A stretch of DNA of 64,000 nucleotides, from positions 2,542,001 to 2,606,000 of the forward strand of contig PUDQ02000010.1 of the NCBI GenBank assembly GCA_002964805.2. The letters are read 5' to 3'. The notes under the pieces were generated by a model that worked only from the letters and a program-made list of their open reading frames with translations, did not search any database and was not told the origin of the DNA. Shown here in pieces: positions 1-11,767 of this stretch; within the stretch, counting starts at the first letter, position 1; each line of letters starts with the position of its first letter. The stretch is from Trametes villosa (Eukaryota > Basidiomycota > Agaricomycetes > Polyporales > Polyporaceae). A program made the position numbers and the translations under genes.

Positions 1-1179
1 TTAGAACGAGCGCATCGCAAGGCGTGAGTACGTACTGGCGCGGAATCTTTGCCAGAGTCGCGCGAACATCTGGGCTTCATCCACTGGTTCGACTGGCGAC
101 CTATGGTTAGCGTACACCGTGGCCAGGGAGATACGAGGTCCTCGCACCTGCGACGCATGTCTCCGCCCAAAGCCCGCAGATCATCATGAACGTGTCCATG
201 GTCATATCGGTCGCCGCGCAGATGGCTTCGGCCAAGGAGACCCCGTATCGGTTGAGCCCGGTCTGCGAACTGGAACGCGCGTGAGATGACGACGCGAGGA
301 GGAGAGAGGCGCGCATTACATGTACATGTCCGCCTTGCCGTCGTCGTTCGTCCCGGCCGCGCAGAAGAAGCCGACCCACTTCGCCTTCTCTTGGATCACC
401 TCCATCGTCTCGTCCAGAAGCGCCATGACGCTCTCGCTGCCGCTGTGAAAAAGGTCAGCCGGCGCCGCGGACACGTCGCGCGGGGCACTCACTAGACAGG
501 CGGTCCATCCGCGTCTTCGCTCGTCGCTCGCTCCGCGTTCCGTGCCTCTGCCGCGGCGACGTACCCGGCTCGCTCCTCGTCGCTCAACTGTACCCAAGCG
601 GCGGAGCAGACTTTTCTCCATTCCCCGATGTTTAAGTCGCCACGAGACGGCGCTTCGCCCGAACCTTGGAACATGTCCAGGCCGCACTTGGCGCGTACTT
701 TGGCGCGAGGGAGTAGAGTGACGGTTGCGTGCTTGCGGTGCGACGCTGGCTGGGGGCTCGCGCCTCGGGACTCCTTTTTTTTGTGCTTCTCGGACAGCCG
801 CTTGCGGAGCTTCTGTGTGGCGGTTAGGCCCCGAGGCGGACGTGCACGAGGATGAAATGCGTACCGGTTGGAGACCCCTCATCCGTTTTTTATAATCCGC
901 CTGCGTCTCGGGTTCCCAACGTTCCAACTCCTCGTCGCGCTCGCGAGTCGCGACGGTCTTCTTCTTGCGCTCTGTGAATTCCTCTGCCGTCTCGCCGCGA
1001 CGCGGCGCAGGGAAGCGCGTCTTCCACCGTGTGCACATCTCGTTTGCAGCATCTTGATAGCGCTGCGTGTGCTTGGTCCACTTGATGAGGCTGAGGATAG
1101 TCGGGTCTTGGATGAGCCCGTCGAGGTAGGCCTTCTCCTCGACCGTCCAGGCCGCGTTCTGCCGCAGAACGAGGACCAT
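1..1179 (-). CDS. Hypothetical protein, probable lineage-restricted Agaricomycete family
   Basis: I do not recognise a function. Five exons join in frame: 1179-865, 812-493, 442-320, 269-148 and 92-1, totalling 972 nt or 323 residues. The TAA stop occupies the first three bases of the window. The N-terminal third is rich in Trp and charged residues (AAWTVEEKAYLDGLI, then WTKHTQRYQDAANEMCTRWK), loosely like a Myb/SANT- or HMG-type helical domain. The middle is very basic (KLRKRLSEKHKKKE). The C-terminal third is a compact helical region containing EKAKWVGFFCAAGTNDDGKADMYI and MTMDTFMMICGLWAETCV. All four introns are 50-55 bp with consensus ends, so this is a spliced gene and not a chance frame. 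The start is uncertain: the ATG at 1179 was chosen because it keeps the frame, but the exon could instead begin at a splice acceptor near 1172. It lies about 200 bp downstream of another gene of unknown type on the same strand, and both flank the KDZ transposon. Confidence 0.6.
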
Positions 1180-1381
1180 CAGCGAGAGACGATGGAGAGG
1201 ACGCACCGGGAGACTCGCGCTCGACGCGAGACACCTTGCAGGAGGTACCTTGGCAGCCCGCATAATTCGTTCTGTCCGGATGATCTGTAGGGCCCCTCAG
1301 CTCATGACTTCGCGCCCGAATCCGAGCTACGATCACCTATTATCTCGCGATAGGACGACTCGTCCTGCTAATACACATGAA

Positions 1382-3767
1382 TTACGGTACAGCGGGGATC
1401 GGCGGGGTAGGCAGCCTCTGATACGTGCGTACAAAGGTCTCCACGTAGTATTTAATCGCGGCCTGGGACACCTCTGCGCATCGTGCGCCGTCCCAACTCG
1501 ACGCGTCTGAGAGGCCTGCGAGCAGATCGGCGGGGAAGTCGGGCCATCGCCGCATGACGCCTACGAACGCCGCCAGATGCTCGCGAGAACGAGGCCAATG
1601 GGCCGCCGCCCCTGAAACGCGATCGGAGTCTGCGGAGAGATCGTCGGGAGCCCCGAGGTGGTCAGGCGGGCCGAGATCGTCGGGCGGCAAGACGCTGAGC
1701 ACCGACGCGGTCGAACCCCAAATCCGCGACACCTCGGACTCCCGCACCCAGCGGTCCAGCTCCTGCCAGTCCTCGCGGTGTACGAGCAGCGTGTCCAACG
1801 CCATGACCTCGCAGCGGAAGTTGATTTCGTGAGACTCCCACAGGATCCACTGGCGGACGTCTCCTGCGCCGGGCAGGTCTTTCGCGCGCAGGCTGTCCCC
1901 GTGGAACGTCGCGAGCAAGTCCTCGCGATAGGACGGCAAAAGCGCTACCCTCCCGAACAGGCGGCAGATCGCGTTCCATCCGTCCCGTCGGCGGCCTGCT
2001 CGGCGGACCTCCCTCGGGACTGCCCCTGTGGGCGTGTTCGTTCTCCCGCTGTAATCTCCCCACAGCGCGGCTCGCCATTCGACGATCGTCAGCGGCAGGC
2101 AGGACAGGCTGGGGTCGAACAGTCGGGCTCGGCAGAACCGGCGGATGCGCAGGAAGTTGTGGAGGTATCGCAAGATCTTGTTGTCGTTGCGCGAGGCGTC
2201 CGGGTGAGGACAATCCGGCGGCAGTGGGATCTGCGAGGACACGGTGTCGAGGAGGAACGGCGGCGGGAAGAAATACAGGGCGGATGCTGGCCCTCGAGGA
2301 ACCGGAGAGGCCTCGGTCAACGCTTGAGCCCATTGCTGCGGGACGGAATAGAAGGGCGACCGCAGGAAGGACTTGGCGGGTTGGATCGCATCCGCACGTT
2401 CGGCGACAGCCCCGGCGCCACTCGCCGCCTGAGGCTGGCTGCCAGAGGCTTCCGCCTGTCCACCAGCCCCAGCCGCCAGCAACCGCTTCCTCTCCCGCCT
2501 GTTCTTCTTCCCCGTCTCCTTGGTGGGCTTGTCCGCCGTCGCTTTCCTCATCCCCAGATGCTTCGCCTCGGGCTCCGCCTCGAACAACTTCGGTCGCTTC
2601 GCTGGAGGCGCTTCGTCTTCTCCGGGAAGAACCACCGGCTCGTCGGCGGAGGTCAGCGCCGGTATGTGCGTGCGGCACACCAGTTTCGAGACGGCCAAAG
2701 CCATCACCCGCAACCAGTTCCCCGTCAGGTTCGTCACGCCCGCGACGGCGCCGGCTTGGTGATGGATGGGCGGGTGGCATGGGGAGCCTGACAGATCTTC
2801 CGGCAGCGTGCGCACGGGCACGATCTGCCAGATGGCGACGGTGTGCGTGAGGGGCTGCAAGAACCAGGTGGGCAACCCAATCCGGCGGCATGTCTGCGCG
2901 CCGGTACCTTCGCGCACGAACGTGCCCAGGACGGGCAGGATATCGGAGCTGTGGTCGAGGGGGCCGATCAGGCGGCGATGGACGATTTCGAGGTACGTGC
3001 ACAGGCCGGCGAGTTCGAGGCAGATGCGCTGAACGTGTGCGCCCACAGCGATCGCGACGCCCGCCGGGGACGCGAGCTTGTCCATGCGCTCGACGACTTG
3101 CCGCAGGATCATGACGAGGACGGAGCCGTGGTCGCGGTACGCGGTCGGGGTGGTGGCAGGAACCTGGACGTCGGCCTCGAAGCGTGTGATCGCGAGGGAG
3201 GCCGCTTGTCTCAGTGGGGCTCTCAAGCTCGACTTGATGAAGCCAAGGCCGCTGACCCCGGTGAGCACATCCTCCTCCCAGGCCGTCGAGGGAAGCAGGG
3301 CTTGCCACAAAACCGGGTCGTTTTCGTCCGAAGGCTCCCGGGGGATGCACGCGATGTGCATCATGTCCGGCACGAGCATCTGAGGCCAGCGGGAGTATTC
3401 GCGCAAGCCCCAGCGTCCGTCGGCGTACGTGTCGACGATCCCTCGCTCCACGGGATACTGCGGGACGAAGTCCATGTTCGGCGACGTGACGACCATGCTG
3501 CGAAAGAAGCCCTGTGCTGCGACGCGGCCCTCGAAGGCCTGACAGACGGCGGGAGCTATACGAACGTCGTGAGTGTCTATACACTGCAGGTTTCGCGCTG
3601 CACTTACCCTGGCCGTGGTGGGTCACTCTGAAGATTGGGGGGCCGACGGGTGGCTCGACTTCGGGGACGCTGCCAGGTTGCGCGTTTGGCGACGGGATGG
3701 AGGTTGCAGGGGGTGGAGTGGCCGGAGGAGGGGTTAGGGGAGATCTATGTCGACGTGAGCGACGCAT
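1382..3767 (-). CDS. Hypothetical protein (777 aa), probable lineage-expanded Agaricomycete family
   Basis: Two exons (3767-3608 and 3555-1382) join across a 52-bp GT-AG intron to give 777 codons plus stop. The N-terminus is Pro-rich and disordered. Residues of about 60-370 form a conserved-looking domain with segments such as GLREYSRWPQMLVPDMMHIA, IGLPTWFLQPLTHTVAIWQI and NLTGNWLRVMALAVSKLVC. A Lys/Arg-rich nuclear-localisation-like stretch follows (PPAKRPKLF, then GKKNRRERKRL), and then a second helical region. From memory, similar proteins occur in many copies in polypore-type genomes without assigned function; this was not checked. There are no transmembrane or catalytic motifs that I can name. 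The upstream exon is supported by the reading frame continuing exactly through the splice (HHGQ then APAVCQAF). It sits head-to-tail with the gene at 1-1179 and may belong to the same accessory block as the transposase. Confidence 0.65.
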
Positions 3768-6289
3768 ATAATTGTGAATGAAGTACTCACTCGGATGGCT
3801 GGGCGATCGGGGCGATTCTTTGGGAGGCGAGAGGAACATCGCCTGAGGAGGCGGGGGACCTGCGGATCGGTGAGTGATACGACCAGAATGCAGCTAGGAG
3901 GCGCGTACGGGCTACTTGGACGCGGCTGTTCGACGGGACGCGTTTTCCGCTTGAATCGAAGGCCTGCGAGACCGTTGGGTCTGCGACCAGCGGCGGTGGG
4001 AGAGTCGGATGGGGACGGCATGGTAGGGGCTAGGAACAGTCGCGTCAATCTGCATTCGTCGGCGGGATGGCGACGCACCTCGATCGACGCCTCGATGCGT
4101 ACACTAGCTTCACACCGACGGGGAGGGCTTCGCGAGCGGGGTTGGCGATGGGGGCGATCTTGACGCACAGAACAGCCCGGTACAGCTAGGCTTTGCCAGC
4201 GCCGTACTCAGAGCGTCCTTGTGCTCCAACACGCGTCGGGTGAGGCGTATGCCGTGACCCTTAACGTGTCGGTTTCTTTGTGTGTCTTGCAGAGGTCTGT
4301 AGGGGGTGTTCGAGCGCGAGCCAGGAGCAGGGGGTAGAAAAACTTACGCGAGGGGGCGTGATTGGTGCCGTCGGGCGACGCGTAGCGAGGAGGGAGACGA
4401 CGTGGCGCGAGACGACAAGTCTTAGGCGCCGAGTGCCGCCGCGAGACGAGAGGGTCACATGACTTAGAAATGGCCATTGGTTTCCTAACTGGGCGCTACC
4501 CCGCGTACTCGATCGCAAGAGCACAGCTGTATATTACAGTCGATCGTGCTCTTCCCCTGATGACGTCGAGCCAAAATGCCTCCGTGCCCCATGTATCAAA
4601 GTACTTACTTGCGCTGTGTAATGCAATGTCTTTGGGAACGCGGAGAGTGCGGGCGGGCGGACGTAGCCAGGACGGCGCAGGACGGCGCGGACGGCAGCGC
4701 GACGGCGCGAGGTCTCACTGAAGCCCGACTAACGGGAGGCATACTATGCCCAGCTGCATCTGACGGTAAGTGAGGTTACAGCAGGCGACTGGCGGACTAT
4801 TACATCTGTTTCAAATCCGCGCTAAGGCTCGCCTGGTCTCACAGCGTGGGCGTGAGAACGAGATTTCTCGCGATTTCGCTAAGTCCAGCTTCGCCTACTT
4901 GGCTCCCACCATCACTCGGCGCTGACGACGTCGCCCTCCTCCTCCTCCTCGCTGCTCCCACATGGCGACGCCTCTCGATCCTAGGGTTCTCATCCTCGCG
5001 CATCCGGCCGGCCAGACGACGGTAAGTCGAGACATCCGCACATGAGATCGGCCAGCACCAACTGACGGGACTTTGGATCCAGCACACGCCCAGCACCGAC
5101 CCGCATCAAGGTGGACCCAGCACGACGACACGCAACCTGACGACGGGCGCGATGAAGCACCGTGTGTCAAGTTGCCCCACACGCTCTCTCCCTACCCCCC
5201 CTGGCACATACGAAGCGACGGCACGCCTGCAATGCGCTGCGTGTAGTCGTCTTCGATAGGGAGCTGTCTGCTGGCAAAGCCACCAGACGTTGGCTCCCTA
5301 TTGCCACCCCACACACACACCCCCGCCGTCCCGGAGAGCTGGAGGACACAAGGAAGGCAATGGAATAGGGCATACCACGTATAGCGTATGAACCAACTCC
5401 TCTTCATGGGATGGCGGGCTGTTGGGCCGCGGGGGGTGAGCTAACCACGGCCTTTCACGCCGGCATTTTTACAGCAGTTCATCATCATTCCCGGTGCGTG
5501 CGTGCGGCGTCGGGAAGACTTGCGTCGATGTCGATGCCCGCACTTGCCGGCCCCGAACTTGAGTTCTGGGCGGGAGGAACGATCGCGCCAGCGGGGAATC
5601 GTAGTTACATGTGGATAGAGAATGCATGGCTATTTGCACGTTCAAAGTACGAGCAACGCGCCCGTCCCCCTCGAGATGAGTCTGATGTTTGAGCACTACA
5701 GGTCTGGGCAGAGTCTCAATTTCCCGAGCGTTGACCGAGGTCGCGTGTGGCCTACATTCGCCTCGGGAGCTAGCAACGGCGGACTATGCAGCTATGCATG
5801 TCGCACAAGCCTCGCTACGAGCGAGACGCAAGCCGACTATCGTAAACCAGGTACGCCGGCTGTGCCGGACGGTTGTGAGTCGTGCTTACCTTCAGGAGCA
5901 GCAGGATTCCTTCGGACCAGTAGCACTCGCCCGGGTGGTGTACCCAACGGATAGCGGTTTGAAGCACTGCCGACGACACGGAGAGATACCGGGTGCAGCG
6001 CCGGCCGCGCCAGGAGACGTACGGGTACATGCTCACGAACGATTCGGGTTGCGCACTGTAGCTGTCGCTGCTGTCCTACGTCAATGTACCTAGACAGTGC
6101 GGGATTCGTGTACCTACGCAGGAGGGAAACCGCGACGGAAGCGCGATCGAGTGTAACCAGCGGGCCCGATCGAATATCCCCGGGGGAGTCGCCGGGCGCC
6201 ACACCTGTGCTTTTGCTCATTGTCTACCGTCTCCTTCCGCCCCGTACCCTGCCGCACCGCCCTCTGTCGACGTCGCTCACTCCGAATCT
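3768..6289. other. 2.5 kb intergenic region between divergent genes
   Basis: No convincing exon was found here. Open frames on both strands are short, overlap each other and show no recognisable domain. The last few hundred bases before 6290 are presumably the promoter and 5' leader of the transposase gene, and the bases just above 3767 that of the minus-strand gene. I saw no obvious long terminal inverted repeat by eye, so the left end of the KDZ element was not located. Confidence 0.5.
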
Positions 6290-9200
6290 ATGGCTAAAAG
6301 TCTCAAGAGAAAGGGAGGGGAGAAGGGAATGAGGATCACACCAGCGGACCTGATGAAGAACAAAAAATTGCGCATGGGCAGGGCTTCGCCCCCCAGAGTC
6401 ACCGTCCCGGGCGACGCCGTCGAAGGACTCTCCACCCCAACGCCGGTTCTAGCAGAGGGGAACGTGCGGGAGGAAGGACGGAACACGGAGGCTGCAACGT
6501 CCGGAGAAAGCACGCCCATGGACGTCGACACTCCTACCACGCCGCCAGCGAAAAAACTCACCGGCTTCAAAGCGGCGTGCAATCGCGTTGTATCAGCCGT
6601 CTCTCCGTACAAAGCGAGCTGGGGGTACTCAACCCCTCGGAAGGCTCAGCATTCGATGCCCTCCTCGGTCGCCTCTACCCCCCCGCCGGCGGGTTTCGCC
6701 TCCCCGGGGGCTACCAACGACCCTACTGAGCGTACACCGCGAGCGGGCCGCATCGCGTGCCAGGGAGAACTACACGAGTCGAGCTCTTTCATTCCTCAGT
6801 TCCCCGTGACTGTGGAGGAGGTCGAGGACGAAGACGCACCCCGCCACGCGGACGACGCGGACGACGAGGACGACGCGGAGGAGGAGGGGGAATGGAGGTG
6901 GGATCCTGCCTTCGCCGAGGACGTTGACATACCCAGGGCGGACGCGCATCTGGTGGGTGGTTCTCACAGTGTTGGCGGACTTCTGGGAGCTGACGCATGC
7001 GCCAGCCATCGGCGAAGATGCGATACTTCAGGGCATGTCAGGAGTCCAACGCGCAGGTCTACATGGATCGCAGGGAAAAGCCACCGGCGAACCTGGAGCA
7101 GTGCAGCAAGTGCCAGGTGTCGCTTGCGGCGCAGCCCGCCGAGCGACGGACGGTGTACCGCTGCCTAGACTGCCAGCAGGTCACGGGCACGTGTGCAGAT
7201 TGTGTCCTTCGTAGTCATGAAGACCGCCCGTTCGACCGTTTGGCAGCCTGGAGTCCTGAGCTCGGCTTCTGGCAGAAGAAGACGGTCGCCGACCTCGCAT
7301 TCGTGTGGCACCTCGGGCACGGCGGGGGCGTGTGCCCGACAAACCACTCTCCTCCCCGACCCATGGTATTCCTGCACGAGCACGGCATCATGGACCTATC
7401 CGTCAAGTTCTGCCAGTGCATCGGCGGGGCATCGGAGCCGGAGCAGCTGATCGAGCACGGCTGCTGGCCCGCGACATGGAAGTCTCCGCACACCGCCATC
7501 ACGCTGGGCACCATGGCCACCTTTCACGGTCTGGAGATGCAGGGGCAGCTGAATGTGCACGACTACATTCGGTTCCTCCGGAGAATGACGGATGCTGTCG
7601 CGCCAGACGCGGTCAAGGTGAGTATCTGCGGCGTCGGCGTTAGACCCTGCTGACGAGCGCCCCCTTTAGGACCGATACCGGGAGTTTAACAACAGCATGC
7701 GCGAGTATCGCCAAGTCCGCGCGCGTCGCCGTCACGGGGCGAAGCCGGGGACGGTGCCTGGCCCGGGAGAGCTGGCGGTCCTGTGCCCGGCGTGCCCGCA
7801 GCCTGGAAAGAACATGCGCCCCGGTTGGCAGGATCGACAGAAGGAATACAGGTGCGCGAGCTGCTGCCCCGGGGAAGCTGTTACGCTGACATGCGCCAGG
7901 TATATCGACGCGCTGACCTACTCGATCGACGGCAACTTCCACCTCGGACTCAAAGCGAAGGAGACCGACGAGAAGGACGAGGCCCTCAGCGAGGGCGCGG
8001 CTTATTTCGTGAATTCCAAGGACTTCGCCACGTACCTGAAGAAATCTCCCGAGCCGCCGGCCGAGGTACGTCCACGTGTGGCTGTCCGGGGCCGTGCTCT
8101 GACTGTTCGGCGCAGGAGTCTACGTGCAATCAGTTCGGGGCGATGGGGCAAGGGAAGTACAAGGGCAAGGTGTCCGGCGTCATCGCCCTGACGTGCCGAC
8201 ACATGTTTCTGTTGCCAGGCGGCGTCGTGGACCTGCGGAACGCGGAGGCGTAAGTCTTCCAGTGCTCCGTGCACGAGCGCGTCTGACAGTCCGCATAGGT
8301 ATCGCTACACCGATTTCGCCCTCGTCTCCGCCCTGCAACCGTACATTATACTGTTGCTGCTGATGGGTACATACGACATACACTGCCAGTACATCAAGAA
8401 CCTTCGTGCTCGTTTAGAGTCTCAGTTCGGAGTGGTTCTCGACGAGCTGGATTCCATCGTCGCGCACGAGCTCCCGGAGATCGTCGCGGGCGTCGGGAAG
8501 TACCACCTCTGCATGCACAAGGGAGAGTGCCGGACCCGTCACTCTATGAACTTCCTCCCCGGCGCGGCGATGTCCGACGGAGAGATGCTGGAGCGCATCT
8601 GGGCGGTCATGAACGGCGTGGCGCGGCGCACGAAGGAGATGTCCGCGGGCCACCGCAAGGATGTCCTCAACGATCATTACTCGGACCTCAACGTGCGGCG
8701 CGTGCACAGCATGGGTGAGTACGAACCCGCCGAGCGCGGATACAACTAATGGCGCACCCAGTCACCGATCTCATGGAGAAGCTACGCAAGGCGGGGGAGA
8801 TGGCAGACCTGACAGAGACGTACCTCGCCAAAGTGGAGGAGAAGATCGACGAGCAGGACCTGGCGGCTTGGCGTGACGCTGAGCGGGTGTGGAAGGAGAA
8901 GGTGGTAGACATCTCGTGCCACAAGGGTCTGGAGAACCCGTACGAGTTACCTCAGGATGCCTGTGAGTACCCGATCCGTTCTCAAGAGGCTCTTCTAACC
9001 AGCGTGCAGCGCTGACCACGCAGGACATTCGAGCTCAACTGGTTCAAGAAGCTGAGCAAGCGGGCAAGAGCGACGCGAACGGCGACGTGAGCGTTGTCCA
9101 TACGGTCTTGCAACTCAGAGAGCAGCAGTGAGGCGGATTTGCCCTCTTCACGAACAGTACTGACTGCCTCTTCGCAGGACGAAACTGCGGGCGGATGTGG

Positions 9201-10442
9201 AGGCCTTCCAGGCAGGAAAGGGCACAGATAAGGAGCGCAAGAGCTTGGAGATGCGACTCGAGACGTTCCGGGAGGAGGCGAGGGCGTGCCGGAGCGAATA
9301 CGCAGCGACCATCGAGCCGGCGGTTGAAGCGGCGGTGGCGGACGTCGACGCTGAGAAGCGGTCTGCGAACTACCCCGACCGTGACGACGCCGACGATATC
9401 GCGCATGGTATCGCGGCCGGGCCGCCCGAAAAGTTGAAGAAGCCCAAGGGTCGTGCCGGCACGAAGAAGGCCGCCGCCGTCGCAAACATGCTGGCCATCC
9501 TAGAGGGCGGGAGCTTCCGCCTCCCGTCTGATTGCCATAGCTCTGTCCGGCTGCACCCAGATATGGCCGGCTTCGTCAAGATAGAACTGGCCTTGCGTAA
9601 GGGCCAAGCGAACGAGGCCCTGGACGCAGTCCGTCTGCATACGACCACGCAACTGGCGCTGAAGGTGAGGAAGGAGCAAGCGGCAGGCGTCAAACACAAC
9701 ACGGAGGCCGACCGACGCATTGAGGAAAAGCGCGCGGTGATGCACGCGTGGAGGGAGAAGTACCGCTCCCTCCGTGTCCTCTTGCGGGTCCTCGGGATGC
9801 CTGAGGATGACAAGACCTACCAAGTCCTTCGGGACGAAGACTGCACCGCGTTCGCAATCATAGTGACCGAGGGACGCCTGGGGACAAGCTATAGGCTCCC
9901 GTCTTGGATCTGGGGGGACTACAGCTTCATAAAGAAGATGGATGACGGGGCGGTGAAGACTTTCGTGGGCCAAGGTCAGTTCGTCCTTGCCTGCAAGCTG
10001 CCGCATACTGACTGCCAGGTAGCTTTACGGGCGCACTGGTTCAGGTACAGCGCGCTGAAGACGCGCTGGGCTGAGGAGGTCAACTTGCGGCTCGAGGAGA
10101 TGTGGCGGACGTCGGCGTTCTTCCGATATTACGAACGAGCTTGGCAGGAGCGCGCGCGGTTTTGGGAGTCGAAGGGCGCGGGCATGGCTGGTACATGCGT
10201 GGCCGCACGCAGGTACGTAGCTTGCATGCCGCCGTCTACGCGGTCTGACAGGGTATCCTCAGGCAAGCCCACCGGTGGACGCGACTGCGGCAGGACGCCG
10301 AGGCGACGTTCCCGGAAGGGATTCACATCGTGAGTGGATATGAAGGGCTCGCATAGGGGTACGGCTGACTTGTTCGCAGGCGGTGGGTATACCGGGAAGC
10401 GCCGGCGAGAAGGCGGCAGAGGGGAAGGAGGTCAGTGGGTAG
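6290..10442 (+). CDS. KDZ-superfamily DNA transposase with CxC2 cysteine cluster, apparently intact
   Basis: This is the cut-and-paste transposase of a Kyakuja-Dileera-Zisupton element. Twelve exons join in frame (6290-6952, 7006-7617, 7670-7851, 7900-8065, 8116-8249, 8299-8714, 8762-8962, 9010-9127, 9178-9974, 10023-10212, 10263-10329, 10380-10442), giving 3609 nt or 1202 residues. Order: a disordered, acidic N-terminus; the CxC2 zinc cluster (CSKC, CLDCQQVTGTCADC, then FHGLEMQG); and the RNase-H-like core. The core shows SIDGNFHL (first Asp), GTYDIHCQY (second Asp), GVGKYHLCMHKGECRTRHS and the DGEMLERIW motif with the catalytic Glu. The C-terminus has the family SWIWGD and TRWAEEV blocks. 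The 48-bp introns at 7852 and 9975 are multiples of three with no stop, so retention would be tolerated. No frameshift or stop was found, so the element could be active. A Cys-rich gene follows on the same strand about 430 bp downstream. Confidence 0.92.
6290..10442 (+). mobile_element. KDZ (Zisupton-like) DNA transposon, boundaries not resolved
   Basis: The coding core of the element is defined by the transposase. The terminal inverted repeats and target-site duplication could not be identified by eye, so the coordinates give only the coding span. The true element may extend to include the neighbouring Cys-rich gene (10871-11767) and possibly the minus-strand genes at 1-3767, because KDZ elements in Agaricomycetes are known to carry or associate with extra genes. 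Confidence 0.7.
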
Positions 10443-10870
10443 CATGGGGGAGCGTGGTCAGGGTACGGTATGTGCATGTATAGGGAGGGAACGGTATGAT
10501 GGGGGACCAACGACGTCGAGTGGGACGGCGCGAGAAACAAACTACGTACAGGCGAGGAGAACACTGAAGGACACGCGGTACATGGGCTGCAAGGTAAGCA
10601 TAGCGCGGATACGGACAGGATATAGTACGGCAAGGCTACAGTCGCGCAACGGCGGTCCGCCAGCAGCAGCCACGCGTCGCGATTGACGGCGCGCGGCGCG
10701 GTCACGTGGGCGCGTAGTGGCGCGTCGCGTCGCGTCGATGTTCAACGGCGAACCAAAGACACGAGGCAAGTTCGCCGCCCCTACCGCAGCAGGTTGAATG
10801 GGCGGCGTTTAAGGAGGGCGCTGCTGGAAGAGATAGGACGCCGTCGTTGTACAATACCACCATCTCCCAC
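10443..10870. other. Intergenic region between transposase and Cys-rich gene
   Basis: A GC-rich spacer of about 430 bp. It contains a run of short GCG/CGCGTCG-type repeats near 10690-10735 and a purine-rich stretch just before the next ATG. No exon with a recognisable domain was found. It probably holds the 3' end of the transposase transcript and the promoter of the next gene. Confidence 0.5.
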
Positions 10871-11767
10871 ATGTCGTCCATCGAGGACCACCACGAACAC
10901 TTCAAGGCCGTATGCGAGGTATGGCAGAAGGCCACGGAGATCGAATGCGGGCCTTGCGCCGCGGCCGGCCGCGAGTGCGGCATCGGGAACAAAAACACGT
11001 ACAAGTGCGGGCCGTGCGCCGATGCCAAAGTGCGCACGCGCGACTGCGACTGGTCCAAACGTGAGAAAGGTCTCATGATATTGATATCTTTACTAATGTC
11101 TCCTACAGCGCTCATCCAAATGATGCTCCCAGACGGGACGAAGGTGGGCGCGCGCTCTCCGACGTGGTGGAGAGCGCGGGTAGGTGAGATACTGGCCGGC
11201 AAGGACTATGAAGACATCGACTGGGACGCGGACCCGGAGCCCATCGCAGACGTATACTCCGTCGTCGGGGAGGACGAGGATGACGCGGAAGCCGAAGAAG
11301 TCCAGGAAAGCGAAGCGGACGATGCCGCCGAAGTAGCCGAAGAAGACGAGGAGGATGCCGAGGCCGAAGAACACGCGCGCGAGGAAGCGGAGCGCGCCGA
11401 GCAGGCCGCTACGCGTGAGCGCAATGCCCTCAAGAGGGCGGTCATGGCAGCGCAGCGCGACGTCCGCGAGAAGGCCGACACGATGGTGGATGCCGCCGAC
11501 CTCGCCCACGCTGCCAGCGCAAGGCTGGCGACCATGGCGGAGGAAAGTGAGAACACGTTCGACCTGCAATACGCGTATGCGGTCAGCGTCGAGGCGCTAT
11601 GCTCGGCGCGGATCGCGCGCGCCGGGGCCATATTCAGCAAGCACGACCACAAGATCGCGGTCGAGAAGCTCGCCGCCCACAAGATGCCGGCGAAGCGTCC
11701 CGCACCGGAGCAGGAAGGCGAAGGCGCAAAGAAGCAGCGGGCGGAAGCGTCGGGCAGCACGCGTTGA
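10871..11767 (+). CDS. Cys-rich (Zn-cluster-like) protein with acidic coiled-coil tail
   Basis: Two exons (10871-11060 and 11109-11767) join across a 48-bp intron to give 282 residues. The first true ATG is at 10871; the open frame upstream would need a TTG start. Near the N-terminus six cysteines are spaced C-x2-C-x6-C-x9-C-x2-C-x9-C (CGPCAAAGREC then CGPCADAKVRTRDC). This resembles but does not exactly match the fungal Zn2Cys6 pattern and suggests a zinc-bound DNA-binding unit. A long Glu/Ala/Asp-rich stretch follows (about residues 110-175), then a predicted helical region and a basic tail (KRPAPEQEGEGAKKQR). The intron is a multiple of three without a stop, so retention would add 16 residues. 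I do not recognise a characterised homologue. The position just behind the KDZ transposase raises the possibility that it is an accessory protein of the element, or simply a lineage-specific regulator. Confidence 0.65.
   Translation: MSSIEDHHEHFKAVCEVWQKATEIECGPCAAAGRECGIGNKNTYKCGPCADAKVRTRDCDWSKREKGLMILISLLMSPTALIQMMLPDGTKVGARSPTWWRARVGEILAGKDYEDIDWDADPEPIADVYSVVGEDEDDAEAEEVQESEADDAAEVAEEDEEDAEAEEHAREEAERAEQAATRERNALKRAVMAAQRDVREKADTMVDAADLAHAASARLATMAEESENTFDLQYAYAVSVEALCSARIARAGAIFSKHDHKIAVEKLAAHKMPAKRPAPEQEGEGAKKQRAEASGSTR

Noticed and set aside
6242..10468. 10-bp inverted match CCGTACCCTG and CAGGGTACGG flanking the transposase
   Set aside because: Both lie almost on the coding ends, no extension into longer arms and no target-site duplication; likely chance.
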